Origin: Candidatus Omnitrophota bacterium
GTDB taxonomy: Bacteria > Omnitrophota > Gorgyraeia > Gorgyraeales > Gorgyraeaceae
DNA length: 7,461 nucleotides
Assembly: GCA_018901615.1 (NCBI GenBank)
Contig: JAHIEN010000138.1
Coordinates: 1 to 7,461, forward strand
Direction: 5' to 3'
The notes below the pieces were generated by a model. It was given only the letters and a program-made list of their open reading frames with translations, had not been told where the DNA came from and made no database searches. The position numbers and the translations under genes were made by a program. Shown piece by piece: positions 1 through 5,875 of the stretch (position 1 is the stretch's first letter; the number at the start of each line of letters is the position of its first letter).

Positions 1-126
1 CTGCCGGTGAAAGAAAAACTATTTAATGAGTTTCACGCGCTGATAGTCGAGCTGGGCAAAAATATATGCAGGCTTGGAAAACCACTGTGCAGCAAATGTC
101 CGATACGGAGGATCAAAAATGGCTGA
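1..126 (+). CDS. Endonuclease III-type DNA glycosylase, C-terminal fragment (5' end outside window)
   Basis: Frame 1 is open from the first base to a TGA at 124-126 and gives 41 residues of a C-terminus. The stretch FHALIVELGK followed by C-R-L-G-K-P-L-C-S-K-C-P is the end of a helix-hairpin-helix glycosylase of the endonuclease III superfamily (Nth or the endonuclease III-related COG2231 group). These enzymes excise damaged bases, and the C-terminal cysteines normally hold a 4Fe-4S cluster. The Nth pattern is C-x6-C-x2-C-x5-C. Here the first three cysteines fit exactly (fragment residues 23, 30 and 33), but the fourth position, residue 39, is lysine and the protein ends two residues later. 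The last 8 bases overlap the next gene, whose ribosome binding site also lies inside this frame. Superfamily membership is well supported; the subfamily and substrate cannot be decided from the tail. Confidence 0.85.
   Translation: MPVKEKLFNEFHALIVELGKNICRLGKPLCSKCPIRRIKNG
107..111 (+). promoter_or_regulatory. Ribosome binding site for the small zinc-ribbon gene
   Basis: GGAGG lies 7 bases before the ATG at 119, inside the last codons of the glycosylase gene. It decides the start of the small protein: an in-frame ATG at 74 would add 15 unrelated residues and has no comparable site. Confidence 0.75.
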
Positions 127-298
127 TGAGACAAAAGAAGCGACCAAAAAAGGACCCGTTGAGAAACCCGACAATTGCATGAAATGCAATAAGCGACTAC
201 AGAGAAAGACCTGGTATTACAGGAATGGCGGCTATTACTGTGGTAAGAGGTGCTGGAAGTTGGCGGTTGAAGCTGCCTCCAAGAAAAAGGAAGCCTGA
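119..298 (+). CDS. Small four-cysteine zinc-ribbon-like protein (59 aa, unknown function)
   Basis: I do not recognise a named family. The start chosen is the ATG at 119, with GGAGG 7 bases upstream, giving 59 residues. The first 18 or so residues are charged and probably disordered. Next come C20-x2-C23, an aromatic basic stretch (WYYRNGGYYC), and C41-x3-C45-W. This C-x2-C / C-x3-C spacing looks like a zinc ribbon or treble-clef knuckle binding one metal ion. The end is helical and Lys/Ala-rich. There is no signal peptide or membrane segment, so it is probably cytoplasmic, and the basic surface would suit nucleic-acid or protein binding. It overlaps the glycosylase gene by 8 bases and ends 5 bases before PilZ protein 1, so it is probably co-transcribed. 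Metal binding is inferred only from cysteine spacing. Confidence 0.75.
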   Translation: MADETKEATKKGPVEKPDNCMKCNKRLQRKTWYYRNGGYYCGKRCWKLAVEAASKKKEA

Positions 299-303
299 AT
301 ATC

Positions 304-690
304 ATGATAAAGGAACGCCGCAAACACCTGCGGGCAAGAAAACAACTCCCCCTGAAGATAGCGGACAAGTCTTTTGATGTCATCACTGAGACAGTGGACA
401 TCAGTCCGTCAGGTATATACTGCAGGATCACGAGGCTCTTGCCTGTGATGTCAAAGATAGAGGTAATAATGCTGGTCCCTGTAAAAGGCAATGGCAGGCA
501 GACAAAAAAAATAAGGGCTATGGGAGTGGTTGTAAGGACAGAACCCGTGATATTGAAAGATACTGACAAGGCGCATTATAACGTCGCCATATTTTTTACC
601 GAGATACCCAAGAAAGACAGGCAAGTCATTGAGGCCTATGTTTTATCGGGAAGCACGGATCAGCCAGAATTACAAATAATAAAAAACTAA
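304..690 (+). CDS. PilZ domain protein 1, putative c-di-GMP receptor (128 aa)
   Basis: This is a stand-alone PilZ domain. PilZ proteins bind cyclic-di-GMP through an N-terminal RxxxR and a later [D/N]xSxxG, then alter a partner's activity. Both parts are present: R6-K-H-L-R10 and D32-I-S34-P-S-G37. The rest fits the PilZ beta-barrel, including the strand MGVVVRTEPV and the late segment YNVAIFFTEIPKKDRQVIEAYV leading to a C-terminal helix. There is no transmembrane segment or other domain, so it should be a soluble cytoplasmic adaptor. The ATG at 304 places the usual ERRKHLR at the N-terminus; the nearest purine-rich site (AAGGA, 287-291) is rather far at 12 bases. It lies 5 bases after the zinc-ribbon gene and 3 bases before the DUF4416 gene. 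Ligand binding is predicted from intact motifs; the partner is unknown. Confidence 0.88.
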   Translation: MIKERRKHLRARKQLPLKIADKSFDVITETVDISPSGIYCRITRLLPVMSKIEVIMLVPVKGNGRQTKKIRAMGVVVRTEPVILKDTDKAHYNVAIFFTEIPKKDRQVIEAYVLSGSTDQPELQIIKN

Positions 691-693
691 CGC

Positions 694-1227
694 ATGGGAA
701 AACCGAGCAGGCCTAAACAGGTAAAATTAATAATCGGATTGCTGGCAAAAAATAAAAAACTCCTCAATAAAATCGAGGAGTTTTTTATTAAGGAATTCGG
801 AAGCATAGATCACAGAAGCCGGGACATATCGTTTGATTATACAGACTACTACAAAAAAGAGATGGGATGTCATATTAAAAGAAGATTTATATCTTTCAAA
901 AAACTCATATCTCCGGGGTATATCGCGGATGTCAAGATAATAACCAACTCTCTTGAAAGGAAATTCTCAAATAGCAAAAAGGGCGTGGTAAAACGCGCCA
1001 TTAACATCGATCCAGGCTATATATCTGACTCAAAGCTGGTGCTTGCCACGACAAAAGACTATTTTCACAGGATATACCTGAAAAAAGGGATCTACGCAGA
1101 GGTGACCCTCGCGTGGCAAAAAGGCGGGTTCAGGCCTTTTGAATGGACATACCCTGATTACAGGACACCTGAATACGCGGCTATACTGAATAACATAAGA
1201 CACTCCTATATGGATGAAAGGGGTTAG
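694..1227 (+). CDS. DUF4416 family protein (177 aa)
   Basis: The sequence matches my recollection of DUF4416 along its whole length: VKLIIGLLA near the N-terminus, FDYTDYYKKEMG around residue 50, KRRFISFKKLISP, then NIDPGYISDSKLVLATTKDY and HRIYLKKGIYAEVTL, ending in WTYPDYRTPEY. Length is normal and no key block is missing. The function of the family is unknown, and I see no nucleotide-binding motif or membrane segment. The start ATG at 694 has no Shine-Dalgarno sequence and sits 3 bases after the PilZ 1 stop, so it probably depends on ribosomes arriving from upstream. Codons 20-32 form a perfect terminator-like inverted repeat, listed separately. The 3' end overlaps the upstream part of the M48 reading frame, though not the GTG start preferred there. 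Confidence 0.88.
   Translation: MGKPSRPKQVKLIIGLLAKNKKLLNKIEEFFIKEFGSIDHRSRDISFDYTDYYKKEMGCHIKRRFISFKKLISPGYIADVKIITNSLERKFSNSKKGVVKRAINIDPGYISDSKLVLATTKDYFHRIYLKKGIYAEVTLAWQKGGFRPFEWTYPDYRTPEYAAILNNIRHSYMDERG
751..789 (+). terminator. Terminator-like perfect inverted repeat inside the DUF4416 coding sequence
   Basis: The arms AATAAAAAACTCCTC (751-765) and GAGGAGTTTTTTATT (775-789) are exact reverse complements, giving a 15-bp stem with a 9-base loop. Read as an intrinsic terminator it has a CTCCTC/GAGGAG stem followed by six T residues; the six A residues on the other side make it equally terminator-like on the minus strand. It starts 57 bases inside the gene. The arms are in codon phase, so N-K-K-L-L is encoded on one side and E-E-F-F-I on the other. 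The structure is certain as sequence. Its action as a terminator or attenuator is inferred; translating ribosomes would normally suppress it. Confidence 0.4.
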
Positions 1228-1228
1228 C

Positions 1229-2335
1229 GTGCTGGATAAGGCAAAGTCATATTCAAGGCAAAGGCATCGCCTGGCAATCGCGGGCCTTGTGCTGCCGCCT
1301 GTTGTTTTATTTATTTTCCTCGCGTCAGGACTGCTTTTATATTTTAAAGATATAGCCACGACCATATCGGCCAACACCTATATCAGTCTTGTGATTTTTT
1401 CAGCCCTCACAGGGGCCGCGTACTACGCGGTCAATCTGCCGCTGGAATATTACTCGGGATTTATATTAGAACACAGGTACGACCTCTCGAATCAAACACC
1501 CGCGGACTGGCTTAAAAGAGAGATAAAAAAAATGGCCATATCCTTTTTTATCAGTATACCGATCGTTATTTCGCTCTATGCGTTTATAAAATACTGGCCG
1601 CTCCAGTGGTGGTTCCTCGCGGCTATGCTGTGGTTTTTTATCTCAGTCCTGCTGGTCAAGTTCGCGCCTTTATTGATCGTGCCGCTTTTTTATAAATACT
1701 CGCCCATAAAAAACTCTGCCCTGAGAGACAGGCTGGTAGACCTTGCTACAAAGTCCGGATTCAAAGCAGAGGGTGTATATGAGATAGACGTAAGCAGAGA
1801 TACAAAAAAGGCTAACGCCGCTGTCATAGGCCTGGGAAAACAGAAGAGGATAGTGTTGTGCGACACATTACTTCGGAACTTCGCAGGGCCTGAAATCGAA
1901 GCCGTGATGGCCCATGAGTTGGGTCATCATAAAAGACAACACAGCCTCAAACTTGTCCTGTTTGGCGGCATTTCTATATTCATCTCCTTCTTTATAACCA
2001 ATATCTTTTTTTTGAAATTGCACAGTATTTTCTGGCAGGACCTCTTGCTGCGTGATTTTGAGTCGATTGTCCTTATTTACGCGATCGTAGCAGCGTTGAA
2101 TATAGTAACGCTGCCTCTGCATAACATGTTCTCAAGAAAGCTGGAAAAAGACGCGGACCAGTTTGCCCTTGAGATTACAGGCAATAAAAACGCTTTTATA
2201 TCTACCATGAAAAAACTCGCAGGTCAGAACCTGGCAGACATGACTCCCGGCAAGTTCTATGAGATAATCCTTTACAGCCATCCGCCGATATCAAAGAGGA
2301 TATCCTTTGCAGAATCATTCAGTGACGAAAAGTAA
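1229..2335 (+). CDS. Integral-membrane M48 metalloprotease, Ste24/CAAX prenyl protease-like (368 aa)
   Basis: This is a membrane-embedded zinc endopeptidase of the Ste24-like M48 group. The catalytic motif HELGH is encoded at 1913-1927 (H229 to H233 from the GTG start), preceded by EIEAVMA as in the family. The third zinc ligand is E306 in E-K-D-A-D, within RKLEKDADQFALEITG. There are about six hydrophobic segments, near residues 15-39, 52-75, 102-124, 127-155, 239-262 and 282-300. The YYSGFILEHRYDLSNQT block and the C-terminal HPPISKRI are also typical. I prefer GTG 1229, with AAAGGGG 5 bases upstream. An in-frame ATG at 1214 would add five residues, lacks a good site and overlaps the DUF4416 gene. 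In bacteria such enzymes probably act in membrane-protein turnover; CAAX processing should not be assumed. The 3' end overlaps the DUF362 gene. Confidence 0.92.
   Translation: MLDKAKSYSRQRHRLAIAGLVLPPVVLFIFLASGLLLYFKDIATTISANTYISLVIFSALTGAAYYAVNLPLEYYSGFILEHRYDLSNQTPADWLKREIKKMAISFFISIPIVISLYAFIKYWPLQWWFLAAMLWFFISVLLVKFAPLLIVPLFYKYSPIKNSALRDRLVDLATKSGFKAEGVYEIDVSRDTKKANAAVIGLGKQKRIVLCDTLLRNFAGPEIEAVMAHELGHHKRQHSLKLVLFGGISIFISFFITNIFFLKLHSIFWQDLLLRDFESIVLIYAIVAALNIVTLPLHNMFSRKLEKDADQFALEITGNKNAFISTMKKLAGQNLADMTPGKFYEIILYSHPPISKRISFAESFSDEK
2296..2300 (+). promoter_or_regulatory. Ribosome binding site supporting a TTG start
   Basis: GAGGA lies 6 bases before TTG 2307, inside the end of the M48 gene. 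The competing in-frame GTG at 2322 has no comparable site, although starting there would give the usual short KSKVYL N-terminus of the family. Confidence 0.5.
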
Positions 2336-3383
2336 GGTATACCTTAAAAGGATCGATGACTGGACATCCTCTGCAGCCATAAGCGAGGCCCTTTTATCGG
2401 TCTGGCAAATAATGGACGGCGACAGGCTTATCAAAAAGGATGACTTTTTAGGCATCAAGCTGACGTTCGGAGAAGAAGGGACATGCGGTTATATAAAATC
2501 AGACTGGCTCAAGGGCATTACAGCATCGCTAAGACAGAAAACCGAGAACCTTTTTGTAATAGAGACCAATACGCTTTACAGGGAAAAGAGATCCAATGCT
2601 GTCGGCCACCTGCATGTTGCGCATGCTCACGGGTATGGGATAGGCCAGCTTGGAATACCTATAATAATAGGTGACGGTCTCCACGGCAGAAACAGCCAGA
2701 GCATAGCCATAAGGGCGGAACATTTTGAAAACGTTAAACTCGCAAAGACTGTCTGTGAAACAGATTTTCTTCTGTGCCTTTCTCACGTGACAGGACATTG
2801 CCAGACAGGCATGGCAGCCGCCCTTAAAAACCTGGGCATGGGCTGCGCAGCGCGGGTCGGGAAACTAATACAGCACTCCAAGACACTGCCTGAAGTGGCA
2901 GCGGCCAAGTGCATTGGCTGCGGCGAGTGCATGAAGATATGCCCGGCAAATGCTATAGGGATCAAAAAGAAAAAGGCCATGCTCGTAAAGGAAAGGTGCA
3001 TTGGCTGCGGCGAGTGCGCAGTAATATGCAGGTCCGGGGGCATAGAGATTAAATATGACGAAAATGTTGTAAACCTGCAGGAAAAAATGGTAGAATATGC
3101 GTTAGGGGTAAAAAAGGCCTTGGGGTCAAGATTGGCGTGCCTGAATCTTTTATACAGTGTTACAAAAAACTGCGACTGCATGTCAAAGGGCGAGAAGCCT
3201 ATCGTGTCTGACATAGGGATCCTGGGCTCTATAGACCCTGTCGCAATAGATAAGGCCGCGATGGACCTTATAGGTAAAAAGACCTTTAGCGAAATATACC
3301 CGGAGATCGACCTCGAAGTCCAGATAAGACACGCTGAAAAAATAAAACTGGGTCTTTCTGATTATGAGCTTATAGAGGTGTGA
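2307..3383 (+). CDS. DUF362 domain iron-sulfur protein with two 4Fe-4S clusters (358 aa)
   Basis: The N-terminal part (about residues 8-195) is the DUF362 domain, beginning KSKVYLKRIDDW and including FLLCLSHVTGHCQTGMAAALKNLGMGC. A ferredoxin insert follows with two cluster motifs: C202-x2-C205-x2-C208-x3-C212-P and C231-x2-C234-x2-C237-x3-C241. After it the DUF362 fold resumes, with DIGILGSIDPVAIDKAAMDLI near the C-terminus. Such proteins probably carry out electron transfer, but the reaction and partners are unknown. There is no export signal, so it should be cytoplasmic. TTG 2307 is chosen for its ribosome binding site; GTG 2322 is the alternative. The gene overlaps the M48 gene by 29 bases, and its TGA (3381-3383) ends 2 bases before the next ATG. 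The two CIGCGEC stretches share a 22-base identical DNA sequence. Confidence 0.9.
   Translation: MQNHSVTKSKVYLKRIDDWTSSAAISEALLSVWQIMDGDRLIKKDDFLGIKLTFGEEGTCGYIKSDWLKGITASLRQKTENLFVIETNTLYREKRSNAVGHLHVAHAHGYGIGQLGIPIIIGDGLHGRNSQSIAIRAEHFENVKLAKTVCETDFLLCLSHVTGHCQTGMAAALKNLGMGCAARVGKLIQHSKTLPEVAAAKCIGCGECMKICPANAIGIKKKKAMLVKERCIGCGECAVICRSGGIEIKYDENVVNLQEKMVEYALGVKKALGSRLACLNLLYSVTKNCDCMSKGEKPIVSDIGILGSIDPVAIDKAAMDLIGKKTFSEIYPEIDLEVQIRHAEKIKLGLSDYELIEV
2909..3017 (+). repeat. 22-base exact direct repeat encoding the two CIGCGEC motifs
   Basis: Positions 2909-2930 and 2996-3017 are identical over 22 bases, 87 bases (29 codons) apart, and encode the first three cysteines of each 4Fe-4S site. 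The synonymous codons are the same in both copies. The tandem-cluster protein repeat is ancient; the retained DNA identity suggests gene conversion or chance codon preference. Confidence 0.7.
3375..3378 (+). promoter_or_regulatory. Ribosome binding site for PilZ protein 2
   Basis: GAGG sits 7 bases before ATG 3386 and overlaps the end of the DUF362 gene. It favours this ATG over an in-frame GTG at 3380, which is only one base from the site. Confidence 0.55.
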
Positions 3384-3385
3384 CC

Positions 3386-3859
3386 ATGTATCTGATCTGT
3401 GCTTTAACCCTGACCGTGCTTCTGATAGTATTATTACTTCTTCTTGCTGAGGAGAGGAGATACAGGAAAAGCATAACACACGGACTTGCGAGTAAATTCT
3501 GGATACTAAGGGAAAGAAGGCGCTTTGTCAGGTTTGGCGAAGAGATGAAGATACGCTACAACCTTAAGCAAAACTCTTCCACATTCCATGATTCAAAGAC
3601 ATCAGACGTGTCTAGAAAAGGCCTCTGTATCATTGCCTATGAAAAACTCAAAAAAAACACAGCCATGAACCTGGAAATAGAGGTGCCTGGTTTTTCAAAG
3701 ACGGTCCACGCAACCGGACAGGTCATGTGGACAAAAGAGCTGAAATCCTCTGATGAAAAAGGAAGACGCCTTTTCTACACGGGCGTAAGGTTTTTTAAGA
3801 TACCCCCTGAATACGAAGCGATATTCTTGACGCATTTGAATAATTTGAAGGCATATTGA
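3386..3859 (+). CDS. Membrane-anchored PilZ domain protein 2 (157 aa)
   Basis: Residues 2-21 form one very hydrophobic segment (an almost unbroken Leu/Val/Ile run) followed by EERRYRK. That basic flank suggests an N-out, C-in anchor with the rest in the cytoplasm. A linker with the motif GLASKFWILRERR leads into a PilZ domain that keeps R45-R-F-V-R49 and D74-V-S76-R-K-G79, the two halves of the c-di-GMP site. The late strand TGVRFFKIPPEYEAIFLTHL is also typical. This is the only one of the four PilZ proteins here with a membrane anchor, so it could deliver a c-di-GMP signal at the inner membrane. ATG 3386 has a GAGG 7 bases upstream. The gene follows the DUF362 gene by 2 bases and its stop overlaps a possible TTG start of the next gene. 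Confidence 0.87.
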   Translation: MYLICALTLTVLLIVLLLLLAEERRYRKSITHGLASKFWILRERRRFVRFGEEMKIRYNLKQNSSTFHDSKTSDVSRKGLCIIAYEKLKKNTAMNLEIEVPGFSKTVHATGQVMWTKELKSSDEKGRRLFYTGVRFFKIPPEYEAIFLTHLNNLKAY

Positions 3860-3873
3860 GACAAGACTCTCTT

Positions 3874-4644
3874 ATGGAAATAACCCTGGTAGGCACGGGA
3901 ACAGGAACGCCATCTATACGCAGAAACCCGGCGTGTATACTGTTCAAGCTGGGCAATAAAAACGCTGTTTTTGACAGCGGCCCGGGTACGATTAGAAGCC
4001 TGCTGGCCGCTGGAGTAGATTATACAAACATAGATCTTGTTTTCTATACACACCTGCACCTGGATCATGTTTCAGATTTTTCAGCGATCCTGTTTGCCGC
4101 TAAGATACCTCCTGAAACAAGAAAAAGACCTCTCCGTGTTTACGGGCCGTCCGGCCTGAAGGCCTATTATAAACACATAACAGAGCTTTACGGAGATACG
4201 GTTTGCCCGGATTCATATAAACTTCTTCTGGAAGAAATAGCAAATAAAGACATAGATATAGATGGTTTCATCGTCTCGACAAAGACGCTGGAGCATCACG
4301 ACGGAGGCATGGGTTACAGGGTAACCGAGCCAGGCGGCAAGGTCGCTGTGTATACCGGCGATACAGATTATTGTGAGGCAGCGGTAGGGCTTTCCAGAAA
4401 CGCTGATATCTTAATAGCCGAGTGCTCTTTTCCTGATGAAATAAAAATGAAAGGCCACCTGACGCCTTCAAGCGCTGCCAGGCTTGCCAGCGAAGCGGAC
4501 GTTAAAAAACTTGTCCTGGTGCATATGTATCCTGTATGCGACAGTTATGACCTGATCTCGTGCTGCAAAAAGACATTTGCGGGAGAAGTTATTGTCGGGG
4601 AAGATATGATGAAATTTGAGTTGAAACAGGAGGTGCTGCTGTGA
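3874..4644 (+). CDS. RNase Z-like metallo-beta-lactamase-fold hydrolase (256 aa)
   Basis: This is a metal-dependent hydrolase of the RNase Z/ElaC-like branch. The N-terminus MEITLVGTGTGTPS is the usual first strand. Motif II, T-H-L-H-L-D-H, is encoded at 4048-4068, and further metal or catalytic positions appear in LEHHDGGMGYRV, YTGDTDYCE, GHLTPSSAARLA and LVLVHMYP. All expected ligand-bearing motifs are present. Its length is that of short single-domain members, and I do not see a long tRNA-gripping exosite arm, so tRNA 3'-end processing should not be assumed; a phosphodiesterase on another substrate is equally possible. The start is uncertain: ATG 3874 fits the family, whereas TTG 3856 overlaps the previous stop as TTGA and has GAAGG 4 bases upstream, adding six residues. 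The 3' end overlaps the next start as GTGA. Confidence 0.88.
   Translation: MEITLVGTGTGTPSIRRNPACILFKLGNKNAVFDSGPGTIRSLLAAGVDYTNIDLVFYTHLHLDHVSDFSAILFAAKIPPETRKRPLRVYGPSGLKAYYKHITELYGDTVCPDSYKLLLEEIANKDIDIDGFIVSTKTLEHHDGGMGYRVTEPGGKVAVYTGDTDYCEAAVGLSRNADILIAECSFPDEIKMKGHLTPSSAARLASEADVKKLVLVHMYPVCDSYDLISCCKKTFAGEVIVGEDMMKFELKQEVLL
4628..4633 (+). promoter_or_regulatory. Strong ribosome binding site for PilZ protein 3
   Basis: AGGAGG lies 7 bases before GTG 4641, within the end of the hydrolase gene. It supports the GTG as a real start despite its overlap with the upstream stop codon. Confidence 0.75.
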
Positions 4645-5000
4645 TAGAAGAGAGGAGAAGATATATCAGGCTAGAGACAGAGATCAACTTTACCTATAAG
4701 ATAAAAGGCGCGGCAGACCCCATGGAAAAGGCTACAACTAAAAACATAAGCCCGGGAGGGATAAGAGGGCTCTTGGACGCCGCTATAAAAAAGAACGACT
4801 GGCTTGAACTCAGCATCACCCTACCGTCAACAAAAAAACCTATACCTGCCATAGGAAAGGTAATATGGACAGCTGATAAAAAAGCTGGTAAAATAGATGT
4901 CGGCGTTAAATTTGAAGAGATAGAGCCCGATATGAAGAATAAGTTTCTTGAACACATATGCGAACTCATGTTTTCCGAGTTAGAAAGGCTCAGGATGTGA
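4641..5000 (+). CDS. PilZ domain protein 3 (119 aa)
   Basis: This is a single-domain PilZ protein with R6-R-Y-I-R10 and N35-I-S37-P-G-G40, the Asn variant of the second c-di-GMP motif. Strands such as IPAIGKVIWTADKKAG and IDVGVKFEEIEPDMKN fit the domain core, and a C-terminal helix, FLEHICELMFSELERL, follows. That C-terminal block is closely echoed in PilZ protein 4 (KNTFLKFLCELMYRKI), so the two are probably paralogues of one subfamily, unlike PilZ 1 and 2. It is soluble with no signal peptide. Translation starts at GTG, with AGGAGG 7 bases upstream and a GTGA overlap with the hydrolase stop, so the two are probably translationally coupled. The next gene begins one base after its stop. Confidence 0.9.
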   Translation: MIEERRRYIRLETEINFTYKIKGAADPMEKATTKNISPGGIRGLLDAAIKKNDWLELSITLPSTKKPIPAIGKVIWTADKKAGKIDVGVKFEEIEPDMKNKFLEHICELMFSELERLRM

Positions 5001-5001
5001 T

Positions 5002-5322
5002 ATGATTTCTTTTGATGATTTCAAAAAGATAGGTTTGAAGATCGCGAGGATAAAAGAGGTCAAAGAACACCCTAACGCGGACAAGCTCTATATATTAAAG
5101 GTAGATCTTGGCACTGAAGAGAGGGAAGTGGTCGCAGGCATAAAAAAGGCTTATTCCCCGGAGGAGCTCCAGGGCAGGCTCGTGGTCCTGGTGGATAACC
5201 TGCAGCCAGCCACTATAAGGGGAGTCGAGAGTAACGGCATGGTATTGGCTACGCAGGACGGAGATACTATGGCCATCCTGAGTCCGGACAAAGATATATC
5301 CCCGGGGTCAATAGTAAAGTGA
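5002..5322 (+). CDS. Stand-alone tRNA-binding OB-fold domain protein (106 aa, MetRS C-terminal/CsaA-like)
   Basis: The whole protein is one tRNA_bind (EMAPII/MetG C-terminal type) OB fold. Diagnostic blocks are IARIKEVKEHPNADKLYILKVDLG, REVVAGIKKAYSPEEL, GRLVVLVDNLQPATIRG and VESNGMVLAT. In MetRS this domain is a C-terminal extension that binds tRNA and dimerises; free-standing versions occur as a separate MetRS beta subunit or as CsaA-like proteins. No catalytic synthetase domain lies in the window, so either role is possible. The length equals one domain, so it is not a visible truncation. The ATG at 5002 has AGGA (4992-4995) 6 bases upstream, within PilZ 3. It ends 13 bases before the kinase-like gene. 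A small inverted repeat (5305-5310 with 5320-5325) spans its stop codon. Confidence 0.9.
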   Translation: MISFDDFKKIGLKIARIKEVKEHPNADKLYILKVDLGTEEREVVAGIKKAYSPEELQGRLVVLVDNLQPATIRGVESNGMVLATQDGDTMAILSPDKDISPGSIVK

Positions 5323-5325
5323 CCC
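5305..5325 (+). other. Small inverted repeat across a stop codon
   Basis: GGGTCA (5305-5310) pairs with TGACCC (5320-5325) around a 9-base loop; the TGA stop of the tRNA-binding gene is in the right arm. No T-run follows, so it is not an intrinsic terminator. With only 6 bp it may be chance. Confidence 0.2.
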
Positions 5326-5335
5326 TCGACAAACA

Positions 5336-5875
5336 ATGATCATAGGCCTTACTGGTCCAAATGCATCAGGTAAAGGCGAGGTAGCGCGATACCTGCTGGA
5401 AAAGGGATTTATCTATCACTCGCTTTCTGACATACTGAGAGAAGAAGGCAAAAAATTAGGCATAGAGCCTTTGCGGGAAAATCTCATCATACTCGGGAAC
5501 CGGATGAGACAGGAAAAAGGACCGGCGATCCTTGCTCTTTGCGCGATAAAAAAACTCTCGGATGGTAAAAACCATGTAGTGGATTCTATCAGGAATCCCG
5601 CTGAAATAGAAGCGCTTAGAGGAGTTAGGGGTTTTGTGCTTCTGGGCCTTGATGCTCCCGTGGAAATCAGGTTCAAAAGAGGGCTGGCGCGCAAGAGGCC
5701 GGGAGACGCGCTGACCCTGGAAGAGTTTATCAAAAAAGAAGAAAAAGAAAACAGGTCAAACGCTGAAAATCAGCAGCTTAAAAAATGCCTTGAAATGGCG
5801 GATGTGGTAATAGCAAACGACTCCTCTATTAAAGAGTTGTATAAAAAAATAGATGAAACGATCAAAAAGGCCTGA
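5336..5875 (+). CDS. P-loop nucleotide kinase-like protein (UPF0200/dephospho-CoA kinase-like, 179 aa)
   Basis: The start MIIGLTGPNASGKGE is a Walker A loop. Then come YHSLSDILREEGKKLGIEPLRENLI, R-x2-x-GP-x-ILA, VVDSIRNPAEIEALR (a Walker B-like strand), DAPVEIRFKRGLARKRPGDALTLEEF and ADVVIANDSSIKELYKKI. This order matches archaeal UPF0200 and dephospho-CoA/nucleoside kinase-like proteins. The P-loop reads G7-x4-G12-K13-G14-E15: the usual Ser/Thr after Lys is Gly, as in adenylate kinases, but the following Thr is Glu, so catalysis is uncertain. Substrate is unknown. ATG 5336 lacks a Shine-Dalgarno sequence but must be the start, because the P-loop strand begins there. The gene overlaps the dCMP deaminase gene by 23 bases; the same two domains are fused in some deaminases, so a deoxynucleotide-related role is a reasonable inference. 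Confidence 0.83.
   Translation: MIIGLTGPNASGKGEVARYLLEKGFIYHSLSDILREEGKKLGIEPLRENLIILGNRMRQEKGPAILALCAIKKLSDGKNHVVDSIRNPAEIEALRGVRGFVLLGLDAPVEIRFKRGLARKRPGDALTLEEFIKKEEKENRSNAENQQLKKCLEMADVVIANDSSIKELYKKIDETIKKA

Noticed and set aside
74..118. Upstream ATG start for the small zinc-ribbon gene
   Set aside because: It would add 15 residues that only re-read the glycosylase tail in another frame. The ATG at 119 has a GGAGG at the right distance.
33..569. 178-codon open frame on the minus strand across the zinc-ribbon and PilZ 1 genes
   Set aside because: It is antisense to two well-supported genes, shows no recognisable domain and has a low-complexity Ser/Phe-rich composition typical of a shadow frame.
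2783..3214. 143-codon minus-strand open frame over the ferredoxin part of the DUF362 gene
   Set aside because: The plus strand encodes an unmistakable 4Fe-4S protein. The antisense product has repeated HSPQPMHL stretches that simply mirror the repeated CIGCGEC DNA.
3856..4644. The hydrolase as a true tRNase Z (rnz)
   Set aside because: The metal motifs fit, but I see no long exosite arm and it is a short single-domain member, so a specific tRNA-processing name is not justified.
5305..5325. An intrinsic terminator after the tRNA-binding gene
   Set aside because: The stem is only 6 bp and no T-run follows; the next gene starts 10 bases later.
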